NCBI GenBank assembly: GCA_030123645.1
Contig: JASJYE010000021.1
Span: 1 to 14,327, forward strand
Direction of reading: 5' to 3'
Source: Candidatus Hydrogenedentota bacterium
GTDB taxonomy: Bacteria; Hydrogenedentota; Hydrogenedentia; Hydrogenedentales; GCA-2746185
DNA length: 14,327 nt
This document shows, piece by piece, positions 1 to 7,105 of the stretch. The notes under the pieces were generated by a model. The model had not been told where the DNA came from. It was given only the letters and a program-made list of their open reading frames with translations, and made no database searches. The position numbers were made by a program, and so were the translations under genes. Numbering within the stretch: position 1 is the stretch's first letter; each line of letters begins with the position of its first letter.

Positions 1-168
1 TTCTAGGCTTTCGAGCACCGCGATGGTCAGCATGTAGATCATGTAGACGTTCGGGCGGAACTTGCCGTTCGAAACAGCGATTAATCGGCCCTTGAGCAAC
101 GAGGCGACGGTGTTGGCTTCGAACGCACCCCCAAACGAGTTTGGCGGTGGCACCCTTCGCCGGCTCAC
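1..168 (-). CDS. Probable N-terminal fragment of an unrecognised gene, running off the left edge
   Basis: The minus strand is open from a stop at 183-181 to the window edge, about 60 codons, with mostly G or C in third positions. All three plus-strand frames have stops in the same stretch. A GTG at 168-166 is the first usable start, and a second GTG lies at 153-151. Neither has a convincing ribosome binding site. The predicted peptide starts with a basic, Pro-containing stretch (VSRRRVPPPN) and reaches a hydrophobic run (NVYMIYMLTIAVLESLE) at the edge, which could be the start of a membrane segment. I do not recognise the family. It is read away from the acylase gene, so the two would be divergent. 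The call rests only on open frame and codon pattern. Confidence 0.35.
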   Translation of the reverse strand, partial: MSRRRVPPPNSFGGAFEANTVASLLKGRLIAVSNGKFRPNVYMIYMLTIAVLESLE

Positions 169-394
169 GGTGTAGTAGTGTCAAACGGACCCATGTGAAC
201 TAAAGGCGCTCTAGCCTTGGGTTGTGAGGGCCTATTTCGTGTCTGGGCGCGTTCTCGTTCGCGACCGAAGGCTCCCCTAACCCCTCCCAGCCGGGGAAGC
301 GCATTTACTGGGGCTGAGCGTTCTGGCGTTGTATCTTTTTCGCGGCTATGGGATACTACCTGCGTTATGATTTCCGCTACACCGGGTTGACGCC
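169..394. other. Spacer with no supported gene
   Basis: This stretch separates the left-edge partial reading frame from the acylase gene. Stops are frequent in all frames. A TATGAT sequence at 366-371 resembles a -10 box but has no good -35 partner. An ATG at 367 opens a seven-codon frame that ends at 390, just before the GTG start at 395. I see no terminator, repeat or RNA gene here. Confidence 0.5.
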
Positions 395-3300
395 GTGATC
401 ACGAAGTATGTCCTCATCATCCTCGCCGTATCCGGCGCGGTCTCCGCTCAAGAGCCCGCCGACCCCGCCGGCGCATTTTGGCGGCAGGCGGTACTCTACC
501 GGGACGAGTGGGGCGTCCCGCATATCTACGCTGACAACACCCGCGCGATGGCCTTTGCCTTCGGATACGCGCAGGCCGCAGACCATCTCGAAGCGATGCT
601 CATGGCCTACCGCATGGCGAACGGACGCGCGTCGGAGGTCCTCGGTGAGGCGCTGGCCGCGTCGGACGAGCTTGCGATCCGACTCGCGCACGCCGACCTG
701 GCCTACGCGGCCTATCAGCGCGCCGATGCAGTTACCCTGGATCTCTGCGAGGGCTTCGCGCAGGGCGTGAACGCCTGGCTCCTCGAGCATCCCAACGACG
801 CCCCGGCCTGGGCAGAGGGCGTCCACCCGGCGGACATCCTGGCGCTTCTGCATCGTTATCTTTTGAGCATGGCGCCATTCGACTATCCCGAGTCTACACA
901 TCTTCTTCCCGGCACACCCTCGGCAAACGCGTGGGCGGTTGCGCCGTCGATGTCGAAAAACGGCGACGCCATGCTCGTAATAAATCCCCACACCCGATAC
1001 GACGGCCCATATCAGTGGTACGAGGCGCACCTTGCCACGAAAGAGCTCAACGTCTACGGCTGCACCTTGTTCGGCTTGCCGGTGATCCTCATGGGGCACA
1101 ACGATACCCTGGGTTGGGCACTGTCCCCCAATCAGGCGGACATCGCCGACATATACGTCGAGTACCCGCCGAAGGCGCCCGCGCGCAATCCGAAATCGTT
1201 CATGCCGGGACGCAACGCGGTGCATTATCAAGGCGTGCCCTATACCGTCAACGCCTACAGGTCATTCTACGTCAAGGGCGAGAACGGCTTTGATAAGCGC
1301 ACCGTGGCCCAGCAACGCACGATGCACGGGCCCGTGGTAGCGACGGCAGGCGGGCGTCCCCTGACATGGCGCGTTGGAGGCTACACCGACTTCGGTGGAA
1401 TACGCCAACTCTTTGACATGGGTCTGGCGAGCGACCTGAATCAATTTCGAAGCGTTGTGGATCGGCAGCAACTTTCATCTTTCCATGTGCTGTATGCCGA
1501 TCGCGCCGGCAATATCTGGTACCAGTACAACGCGCGGGTAGGCCGAAAACCGGACGCCGTGGGCGCGCCCGGAAGTCCCATGGCCTCCGTGGAGTCGGTG
1601 TACGACTTTCCGCTATCGACCATCGAGGGCCTCTTCGAGTGGGGGAACCTGATCGCGCCCGACGCGTTGCCGTGGTCGCTCAATCCAAAAGCGGGCTATT
1701 TACAAGCCTGCGGCACCCCGCCGTGGCTCGTCACGGCGAACAGCGGGTCGGGTGCGGCCAATTGGCCCACGTGGCTGGTCCGAGACTCCGATTCCTATCG
1801 TGCAAAGCGGGTCAGGCGGCTTTTCTCGATGGGACCGCGCTCCTTTCGCGACCTGCAGGCGATGCTCTTCGACATCGTCGTCCCGCTGGCCGCCGAAGCT
1901 GTCCCCTTTCTGTTTTGGGCGGCGGAATCTAACCCCAACTGGCTGTCGCGTGCACATCCGGATCTATTGGTGGGCCTCGAGATGCTTCGGGACTGGAATT
2001 ATCTGGCCTCCACGGACAGCATGGCGATGACGTTTTTCCACGTCTGGTGGTCCGTATTGCGACTTGGCACCGATGGAAACGTCATGCGGGACGAGGCGCT
2101 CCATGCGCGCATCCAAGAGAACGCGCCATGGTTTCAAATCTACGCATTGGAATCGGCGGCGGAGGGCGCAAAACTCCTGCGCAACGAATTTCAGACGATG
2201 AGCGTGCCGTGGGGCGAGGTGCACACCATCCGCCGTGGCCGTCGAGAGGAACCGCTCCCCGGGGCGCACAGCGGCGGACCCATTTTCGCGTCGGCCGATC
2301 AGACCTACGTGCGGGGGAAATGGCAGGTCGACGGGGGCTACGGCTTTGCCATGGTGGTCCGTTTCAGTGAGGAACCGCAAGCGGTCACGCTCGTGCCCTT
2401 TGGGACTTCAGAGGACGCCAACTCGCCGCATTACAGCGACCAGTTGGATCTTCTAGTGCAGCGCCGCTTGAAAGTGGCCTCTTTCAAGCGCGAGGACGTC
2501 GAGCGCCGGGCCGCCTCGGCCTACGGCACAGGGATCCTGTTGCGCGCTCGGGGAGACGAGGCCGCTGTGTTCATCGAGGCCGCGGCCCCGGTGAAAGCGC
2601 GGCTTGCAGTCTCAGACCAGCTGAACGCGCCGTTGCCGCCCGCGACCGTCGCGTTTACGCCCTTCGTAGAGCCTGTTGTCACGCCCGCCTCAGTACCTGT
2701 GACCATCGTCGTGCAACTGGCCGTACCTGCCGAAATCTGTGCCTTCGAAAACCTCGCGAAGCTCGCGGTGTTCGGATACCATCCCGTCGTCGGCTGGACC
2801 TACGTGCCCGAGCAGGCCCTTGACTACGATCGGCGCACCTTTGCCGCACAGGTCTACGAGTCCCAAGTATATGCCGTCCTGGGCGCGGAGTCATTGCGTC
2901 TCCAGGGCGCGGCGGCGCCGCCGGGGCGTCTCGCAGGCGCCCCGGAAGATTCCTCTGCGCGCGAGCCTGCTACTTCCACGCTCCGATCGTCCGGAGGGCG
3001 TGAAGTAACCGACGTCGCTCGAAACGAAGACGCGGCAGTCGTCGATCTTTCTCAAGAAGACCGCAGGCGCGTCGCCGGTCTCTTGCCCAGGGCGCCGCTG
3101 GTACCGGATGGCACGCCAAATTACATCCCTCCTCAACGCACCCCTGGTGGATTGAGGGCCATTACCCCGGCCGTACCGCCAGGATGGGTCCCGCAAAGGG
3201 ATTGGCCCGTTGGGGTGCCGCCTCCGCGCGCGGTCCCACCCAGGAATTTTGGCCCCCGGCCACTTGTGAGTTCTCCGCGGACCTATGTACCTGCAACAAG

Positions 3301-3985
3301 TCCGGAGGCAGACGCCGTGCCGGCTCAACCTTCGGAAAGTCCTGTCGTCGAACAAGCGGAGTCCCCGAAAATCGAGCCGGAGAATGCCATCGAGACGCGA
3401 CCCGCGGCCGCGATCGACACTCCTGAACCACCGCCGACTCGAGTGGCCGCTTCCCCGGAGAGGCCAGCCCCCTTGCCGGTTAGGGGCCGGGTCGTGTGGA
3501 GTGACCAGTCGCCGTCTGAACTCTTCAAGCCCGTCGACACCGGCCGGGAGTCGTTCCTTCTTGCGCCCGAGCCTTCGCGGGCGTCGCCCATGTTAATTGG
3601 CAAAGAGCTTGAGTTGCGTCCTCCCTACAAGGGGGCGCTCTTCCGTATCCACGCGGCAAGGAGTGTCCGGGCACAGGTCATTCTTCGCGAGGTCCCGCCC
3701 GAGGCATTTCCCCCAGGGTTCGCGGCCTTTTCACCGGTCTTTGAAGTGCTCTACAGCCCTTCCACAGTCGTAGGCACGACCGCGCTGAGCATCGCGCTCG
3801 AGCCCGGCGCATATGCTCCGGAACGTTTCGCCGAACTCAAGCTGTACGCCTACGACCGCGCGAAAGGCTGGACGCCCATGTATCGCCAGAAATCAAATCC
3901 AGAAACACGGAGCTTTAGCGCGCTCGATCCGGCCTTTCGCATTTACGCCGTGCTGGGCCCACGGGAAGCCGCGCTAAATCCGTAG
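395..3985 (+). CDS. Exported penicillin acylase-family protein with altered active site and long C-terminal extension
   Basis: The start is GTG 395: the in-frame stop at 368-370 leaves no earlier start, and a hydrophobic signal peptide follows at once (residues 1 to about 18, ending AVSAQ). Residues about 28-705 align well with the two-chain Ntn-hydrolase acylases, closest in memory to Pseudomonas GL-7-ACA acylase. Matches include WAVAP (180-184), NPH (197-199), YEAHL (209-213), GLPV (227-230), YADR (367-370) and HYSDQ (679-683). These enzymes cleave themselves at a Gly-Ser bond and hydrolyse amide bonds in the periplasm. Here the Ser1 position is Ala177 (Ser176 lies one residue earlier), the oxyanion Asn position is Gly440 and the Glu455 position is Gly648; only His199 is kept. 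Known homologues end near residue 705. This protein adds a beta-rich domain (about 714-830), a Pro-rich linker (about 840-1065) and a second copy of the domain (about 1078-1188). It may be a non-enzymatic binding protein. Family is certain, activity doubtful. The gene stands alone and converges on fdxA. Confidence 0.9.
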   Translation: MITKYVLIILAVSGAVSAQEPADPAGAFWRQAVLYRDEWGVPHIYADNTRAMAFAFGYAQAADHLEAMLMAYRMANGRASEVLGEALAASDELAIRLAHADLAYAAYQRADAVTLDLCEGFAQGVNAWLLEHPNDAPAWAEGVHPADILALLHRYLLSMAPFDYPESTHLLPGTPSANAWAVAPSMSKNGDAMLVINPHTRYDGPYQWYEAHLATKELNVYGCTLFGLPVILMGHNDTLGWALSPNQADIADIYVEYPPKAPARNPKSFMPGRNAVHYQGVPYTVNAYRSFYVKGENGFDKRTVAQQRTMHGPVVATAGGRPLTWRVGGYTDFGGIRQLFDMGLASDLNQFRSVVDRQQLSSFHVLYADRAGNIWYQYNARVGRKPDAVGAPGSPMASVESVYDFPLSTIEGLFEWGNLIAPDALPWSLNPKAGYLQACGTPPWLVTANSGSGAANWPTWLVRDSDSYRAKRVRRLFSMGPRSFRDLQAMLFDIVVPLAAEAVPFLFWAAESNPNWLSRAHPDLLVGLEMLRDWNYLASTDSMAMTFFHVWWSVLRLGTDGNVMRDEALHARIQENAPWFQIYALESAAEGAKLLRNEFQTMSVPWGEVHTIRRGRREEPLPGAHSGGPIFASADQTYVRGKWQVDGGYGFAMVVRFSEEPQAVTLVPFGTSEDANSPHYSDQLDLLVQRRLKVASFKREDVERRAASAYGTGILLRARGDEAAVFIEAAAPVKARLAVSDQLNAPLPPATVAFTPFVEPVVTPASVPVTIVVQLAVPAEICAFENLAKLAVFGYHPVVGWTYVPEQALDYDRRTFAAQVYESQVYAVLGAESLRLQGAAAPPGRLAGAPEDSSAREPATSTLRSSGGREVTDVARNEDAAVVDLSQEDRRRVAGLLPRAPLVPDGTPNYIPPQRTPGGLRAITPAVPPGWVPQRDWPVGVPPPRAVPPRNFGPRPLVSSPRTYVPATSPEADAVPAQPSESPVVEQAESPKIEPENAIETRPAAAIDTPEPPPTRVAASPERPAPLPVRGRVVWSDQSPSELFKPVDTGRESFLLAPEPSRASPMLIGKELELRPPYKGALFRIHAARSVRAQVILREVPPEAFPPGFAAFSPVFEVLYSPSTVVGTTALSIALEPGAYAPERFAELKLYAYDRAKGWTPMYRQKSNPETRSFSALDPAFRIYAVLGPREAALNP

Positions 3986-4028
3986 CGGAGCCGGAGCGGC
4001 AAACGGGCCGATAGAAACTTAAGGTGCT

Positions 4029-4364
4029 CTAGCCGCCGGGACTTTCGTCGAGTTGATCGCGCTTGTTCTCGATATCCTTGAATTCCTCGGCCGTGTCGGG
4101 GGGGTCTTTGGCTTCTTCAATCGTCGGCCATTCCGGCGTGAGCCGTGCGTTGAGGGCGGTGTAATCTTGCCACTTCTCAGGCACTTCCTCTTCCGGAAAG
4201 ATAGCGGTCACGGGGCATTCATCGACGCACACGCCACAGTCGATGCACTCCTCCGGATCGATCACCAACATGTTCGCCCCCTCCTTAAAGCAGGCGACAG
4301 GGCAGACGCTGACGCAGTCGGTATACTTGCACTTGATGCAGGGTTCAGTGACGACAAAGGTCAT
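4029..4364 (-). CDS. fdxA: 7Fe ferredoxin, [3Fe-4S][4Fe-4S], FdxA type
   Basis: This 111-residue soluble electron carrier matches Azotobacter vinelandii ferredoxin I. The first cysteine motif, CIKCKYTDC with C21-P22, supplies C9, C12, C17 and C21; the second, CIDCGVC with C50-P51, supplies C40, C43, C46 and C50. By analogy with ferredoxin I, C9, C17 and C50 hold the 3Fe-4S cluster and C21, C40, C43 and C46 hold the 4Fe-4S cluster. C12 and C25 are the two extra cysteines also present in ferredoxin I. The start MTFVVTEPC is the usual one, and a GGAGAG sequence at 4377-4372 lies 7 bases upstream. The C-terminal half (about 60-111) is acidic and has the W-x-x-Y stretch common in this family. The partner is unknown: no obvious redox enzyme lies beside it. 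The gene is monocistronic, converging on the acylase gene with a 43-base gap. Confidence 0.95.
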   Translation of the reverse strand: MTFVVTEPCIKCKYTDCVSVCPVACFKEGANMLVIDPEECIDCGVCVDECPVTAIFPEEEVPEKWQDYTALNARLTPEWPTIEEAKDPPDTAEEFKDIENKRDQLDESPGG

Positions 4365-4562
4365 AACTCTTCTCTCCAGTAACGCGCAGCATTCGTGCGG
4401 CGCACTCTAAACAGGCAGCCGTGAAACCCTCGCGAGGCCGGCGGCGGTCTTGCACAGGCATGCGGTGAGGGCAGAGTGTAGCAACCCGAGTTCCCCGCGA
4501 TCAACCAGAAATCGCCCGTGCCGCCGCCCTAAGTGCCCGGTTCCATGCGCAGCTGCACCCGC

Positions 4563-4592
4563 TTGTTTGCACCATGCGCCGTCGCTTACAAT
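4563..4592 (+). promoter_or_regulatory. Candidate sigma-70 promoter for the GH98-like gene
   Basis: TTGTTT at 4563-4568 and TACAAT at 4587-4592 are separated by 18 bases. The -10 matches the consensus at 5 of 6 positions and the -35 at 3 of 6. It sits 26 bases before the ATG in the divergent spacer. This is by pattern only. Confidence 0.35.
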
Positions 4593-4600
4593 CGACCGCT

Positions 4601-4607
4601 AGGAGGA
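4601..4607 (+). promoter_or_regulatory. Ribosome binding site of the GH98-like gene
   Basis: AGGAGGA, a near-perfect Shine-Dalgarno sequence, lies 10 bases before ATG 4618. It fixes the start of the GH98-like gene and is the strongest ribosome binding site in the window. Confidence 0.75.
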
Positions 4608-4617
4608 ACTGCTGCAG

Positions 4618-6858
4618 ATGTCAATGAGGCCAACATTCGTGGTGCTCTGTGCATTCCTTGTGTCCGGACCGTCGGCGGGCGTCGCGACGCTATCAGACCC
4701 CGTTTCATCTGAAAGGCCGCTGTTTATCTTTCCGGCGCCTGGAGGGGACGCGCCCGACGGCCTCGCCCATGCCGACCGTATCCTGTCCGCGTGGCAGATG
4801 CTTCCTGAATCGTTGCGTCCCCTCTGCGTCTTCGAGCTCGAGAGCCCTGTCACGGATGAGGCCTTCTGGCCCGACCGTTTTCGCGACGTATTGCGCGAAA
4901 TGCAGTTTTCCTCCATCCCCGTCATGGTACGCATTGCCAACGGCGATCCGCGCGCAATCTACCCCTTAGCCGAGCTGGCCCTGTTGCTTGAAGAATTCAC
5001 GACCATTCGCGGCGTTCACGTGGAAGGTTTAACTTTCAACGAGTACTACGCCTTTGGCGAAAGCGATCCGCTCGGCATCCCTCCGCAGGCGAAGTGGCTG
5101 ATGGAGGCGATCGAAGTCGCTGGCCGCTACGGCCGGCTGATCACCATAGAGCTGGACGAGATGCACTGGCCGCGAATTATGTCCAACGCGTGGTGCAAGC
5201 CATTGTACGACACCATCCGCCGGAACAAGGAAAACGTGGTCCCGTTGAACGGCCAGCATGGCCCCCACAATATTGCGCGAACGAGCGCACTCCTGGGGCT
5301 CTGGCTCGAGGAAGCCGTGGACCAGTGGGGGCTCGGATGCTCGTCAGATTGGTACCGCCAGGCGGGATTCATCGAGCCCGGTGTCTTCGGCGTGGCGGGC
5401 GATGAAGTTCAGATGCCGCCTGCGCTGTATCGCGCCATGATTCTAAACGGGGCGATGGCAGGCGCGGCGGCGTATCGCTTCGAGCGCCCCGAGGACATGT
5501 GGTTCGGGGCCCAGCGCCATAACTGGGACAACGTGATCCTGCCCACGCTGATCGAAATCGTCGATCGGGGATACATCGCGCCCAAGGACCTCGTGCAGCG
5601 CAAGATCCGCATTGCCTACCGCCTAAATCCCGCGCAGACGTCAAAGGAGTTCCACGCAAATCTCGTCGATATTGACGTCGTGTACGGCGAGGGCCGCATG
5701 CTGCGGGGGGCTTACGGAGTGGAGCGGCCCGGGCAGGTGCCGGAACTCATCCCCAATACCGGGCGCTACTATTGGATACCGATCCTCTCCCCCTATGCCT
5801 TGGACGAAGTGCTGCGACAGTTCGAGGAGGTCATTTTGCCGGGCGCGATGCTCGACGCCCAATCCTGGCGGGAGCGTCTGGATCTCTACTACCCGCCGGA
5901 CGGCGAGGGAAGCGCATTCATCAGCCGGGTCGGGCGGGGCATCTTCGTGCTGCACACGCGCGAGAATCTGTACGAAGAGCAGACCTTCCGGCTCGAGGCC
6001 TTGCCCTCGCCCGTAAGATCCATCTCCGCCGAGCGTCACGAAGAAGGGATCGAGCTGTCATGGCCCTTTCGTGAGGGCGACCTCTTCTATCGTGTGTATC
6101 GGCGCGTACTCCCTGAGACGGAATACACCTTAGTTGCGAGCGACATTGATGGCCGGCGCTACCTTGATACGACGGCCGCTAACTTGGGGACCGTCGCGTA
6201 CACCGTAACGGCCCTCACGAACGAACGCGAGCCTTACGAAGGAACGGTCAACTACGGGGATTACCTCGTCTTCAATTCGGCCGAAAGCCGTATCGGCGAC
6301 GAGGTCATGCTGGACTCCTTCACGCGTACCGCTTCGAGCGCGGCAATCGTAGCGCCCGGCGACAATAGGCCAAAGACTCAAGAATGGTGGCCGACCGGCT
6401 TGGACGGCCTTGGCGACAACGAGGTCTTCGTTGCGCGGGCCATCGCTGCGCGCATCGAAGAGTGGGAGCAGGCCTTTAGCGCGGAGGACCTCGAGCGCGT
6501 CGTGGGTCTCTACGCTCACGACTACCAAGATGCCTCGGGGCATAGCCGCGAATACGTCCGAAGCGCCTACGATCTACTTTTCAAGCTGTATCGAGCAGGG
6601 CAGATGCATCGCCAAATTCGAAGTTGGGACCTCAGCGCCTATTCCGAAAGCGGAGAGGTTGGCCTGGTGTTGTATTGCCGCTTTACCGCCATCGACGAAT
6701 CGGACGCGAGGGGGCGCTATGCGGACCTGCCGGTATCCTTCCCCGATGTGCCCAGCGGCGAGGTCCGGCTGACCTTCGCCCAACGTGACGACGCTTGGCG
6801 CATCCTTCGCTCGGACCCGCCCCTGCCCCATCTCGACGACATCATCGTCAATCCATAA
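4618..6858 (+). CDS. Exported GH98-like glycoside hydrolase fused to FN3-like and NTF2-like domains
   Basis: The start is ATG 4618, with a strong ribosome binding site. Residues 1 to about 24 form a signal peptide. Residues about 30-455 resemble the catalytic region of family GH98 endo-beta-galactosidases, which cut blood-group-type glycans in pneumococcus. Supporting matches are MLPESLRP (61-68; LIPEDIRP in the pneumococcal enzyme), NEYYAFG (141-147; CEQFWGF), SSDW (242-245), AYRFERPE (285-292) and NTGRYYWIP (380-388; KTGRYPTIP). The likely catalytic residues are E142 as acid and D244 with E289 as the water-activating pair. Spacing is close to that of the known enzymes. Residues about 464-545 look like a fibronectin-III domain (ELSWP, YRVYRR, YTVTA). 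Residues about 600-735 look like an NTF2/SnoaL-type domain (EEWEQAF, RVVGLYAHDY, W-R-I-L near the end). The true substrate cannot be read; a plant or animal galactan is possible. No transporter or sugar-use gene is adjacent. The GH98 relation is by remembered motifs and is fairly distant. Confidence 0.65.
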   Translation: MSMRPTFVVLCAFLVSGPSAGVATLSDPVSSERPLFIFPAPGGDAPDGLAHADRILSAWQMLPESLRPLCVFELESPVTDEAFWPDRFRDVLREMQFSSIPVMVRIANGDPRAIYPLAELALLLEEFTTIRGVHVEGLTFNEYYAFGESDPLGIPPQAKWLMEAIEVAGRYGRLITIELDEMHWPRIMSNAWCKPLYDTIRRNKENVVPLNGQHGPHNIARTSALLGLWLEEAVDQWGLGCSSDWYRQAGFIEPGVFGVAGDEVQMPPALYRAMILNGAMAGAAAYRFERPEDMWFGAQRHNWDNVILPTLIEIVDRGYIAPKDLVQRKIRIAYRLNPAQTSKEFHANLVDIDVVYGEGRMLRGAYGVERPGQVPELIPNTGRYYWIPILSPYALDEVLRQFEEVILPGAMLDAQSWRERLDLYYPPDGEGSAFISRVGRGIFVLHTRENLYEEQTFRLEALPSPVRSISAERHEEGIELSWPFREGDLFYRVYRRVLPETEYTLVASDIDGRRYLDTTAANLGTVAYTVTALTNEREPYEGTVNYGDYLVFNSAESRIGDEVMLDSFTRTASSAAIVAPGDNRPKTQEWWPTGLDGLGDNEVFVARAIAARIEEWEQAFSAEDLERVVGLYAHDYQDASGHSREYVRSAYDLLFKLYRAGQMHRQIRSWDLSAYSESGEVGLVLYCRFTAIDESDARGRYADLPVSFPDVPSGEVRLTFAQRDDAWRILRSDPPLPHLDDIIVNP

Positions 6859-7036
6859 CCCCCTCGCCGTCCTCGTAATCGTCCAGCCCGAGCTCACGCG
6901 CAAGCCCTTCGAGGCCGCCACCTTGTTGACCCACACAGGCGCTTGCGGTGTCTGTAACGCAAGAACTTCCACCGGATAGCCTCCCCTGCGACCGCTGCCC
7001 TCTTTTGCCCATCGAAGCGAACAATGGATTAGAAAC

Positions 7037-7057
7037 AAAGGCTTTACGGGCCTTTTT
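7037..7057 (+). terminator. Possible terminator after the GH98-like gene
   Basis: AAAGGC (7037-7042) and GCCTTT (7050-7055) form a 6-base-pair stem with a 7-base loop, and the T run continues to 7057. It lies about 180 bases after the stop of the GH98-like gene and before the PilZ gene. The stem is short, so the call is tentative. Confidence 0.4.
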
Positions 7058-7092
7058 CTCATAATTTCGCAGACTATGGTACGATTTTTCCT

Positions 7093-7103
7093 AGGGGGAA
7101 GGA
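7093..7103 (+). promoter_or_regulatory. Ribosome binding site that decides the PilZ gene start
   Basis: AGGGGGAAGGA lies 2 bases before GTG 7106; its GGGGG core is 7 bases from that codon. It favours GTG 7106 over the in-frame ATG at 7076, which has no such sequence in front of it. Confidence 0.55.
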
Positions 7104-7105
7104 CC

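Noticed and set aside
367..390. Seven-codon upstream frame (ATG 367 to TGA 390) before the acylase gene
   Set aside because: It has no ribosome binding site, and its peptide has no run of regulatory codons that would suggest an attenuator.
377..1231. Long open frame on the minus strand opposite the acylase gene (284 codons)
   Set aside because: It is a shadow of the acylase codon pattern: the translated product is rich in Arg, Gly and Val with no family resemblance, while the plus frame has clear acylase motifs.
203..4034. A near-identical 14-base sequence (AAGGCGCTCTAGCC at 203 and AAGGTGCTCTAGCC at 4021) flanking the acylase gene, like a direct repeat or attachment site
   Set aside because: One mismatch in 14 bases is expected by chance many times in a 14 kb window, and no integrase or other mobile gene is present.
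6848..7012. A 54-codon minus-strand frame from ATG 7012, acidic at its C-terminus, overlapping the end of the GH98-like gene
   Set aside because: It has no ribosome binding site, no recognisable domain and overlaps the upstream gene by 11 bases. Open frames of this size are common in GC-rich DNA.
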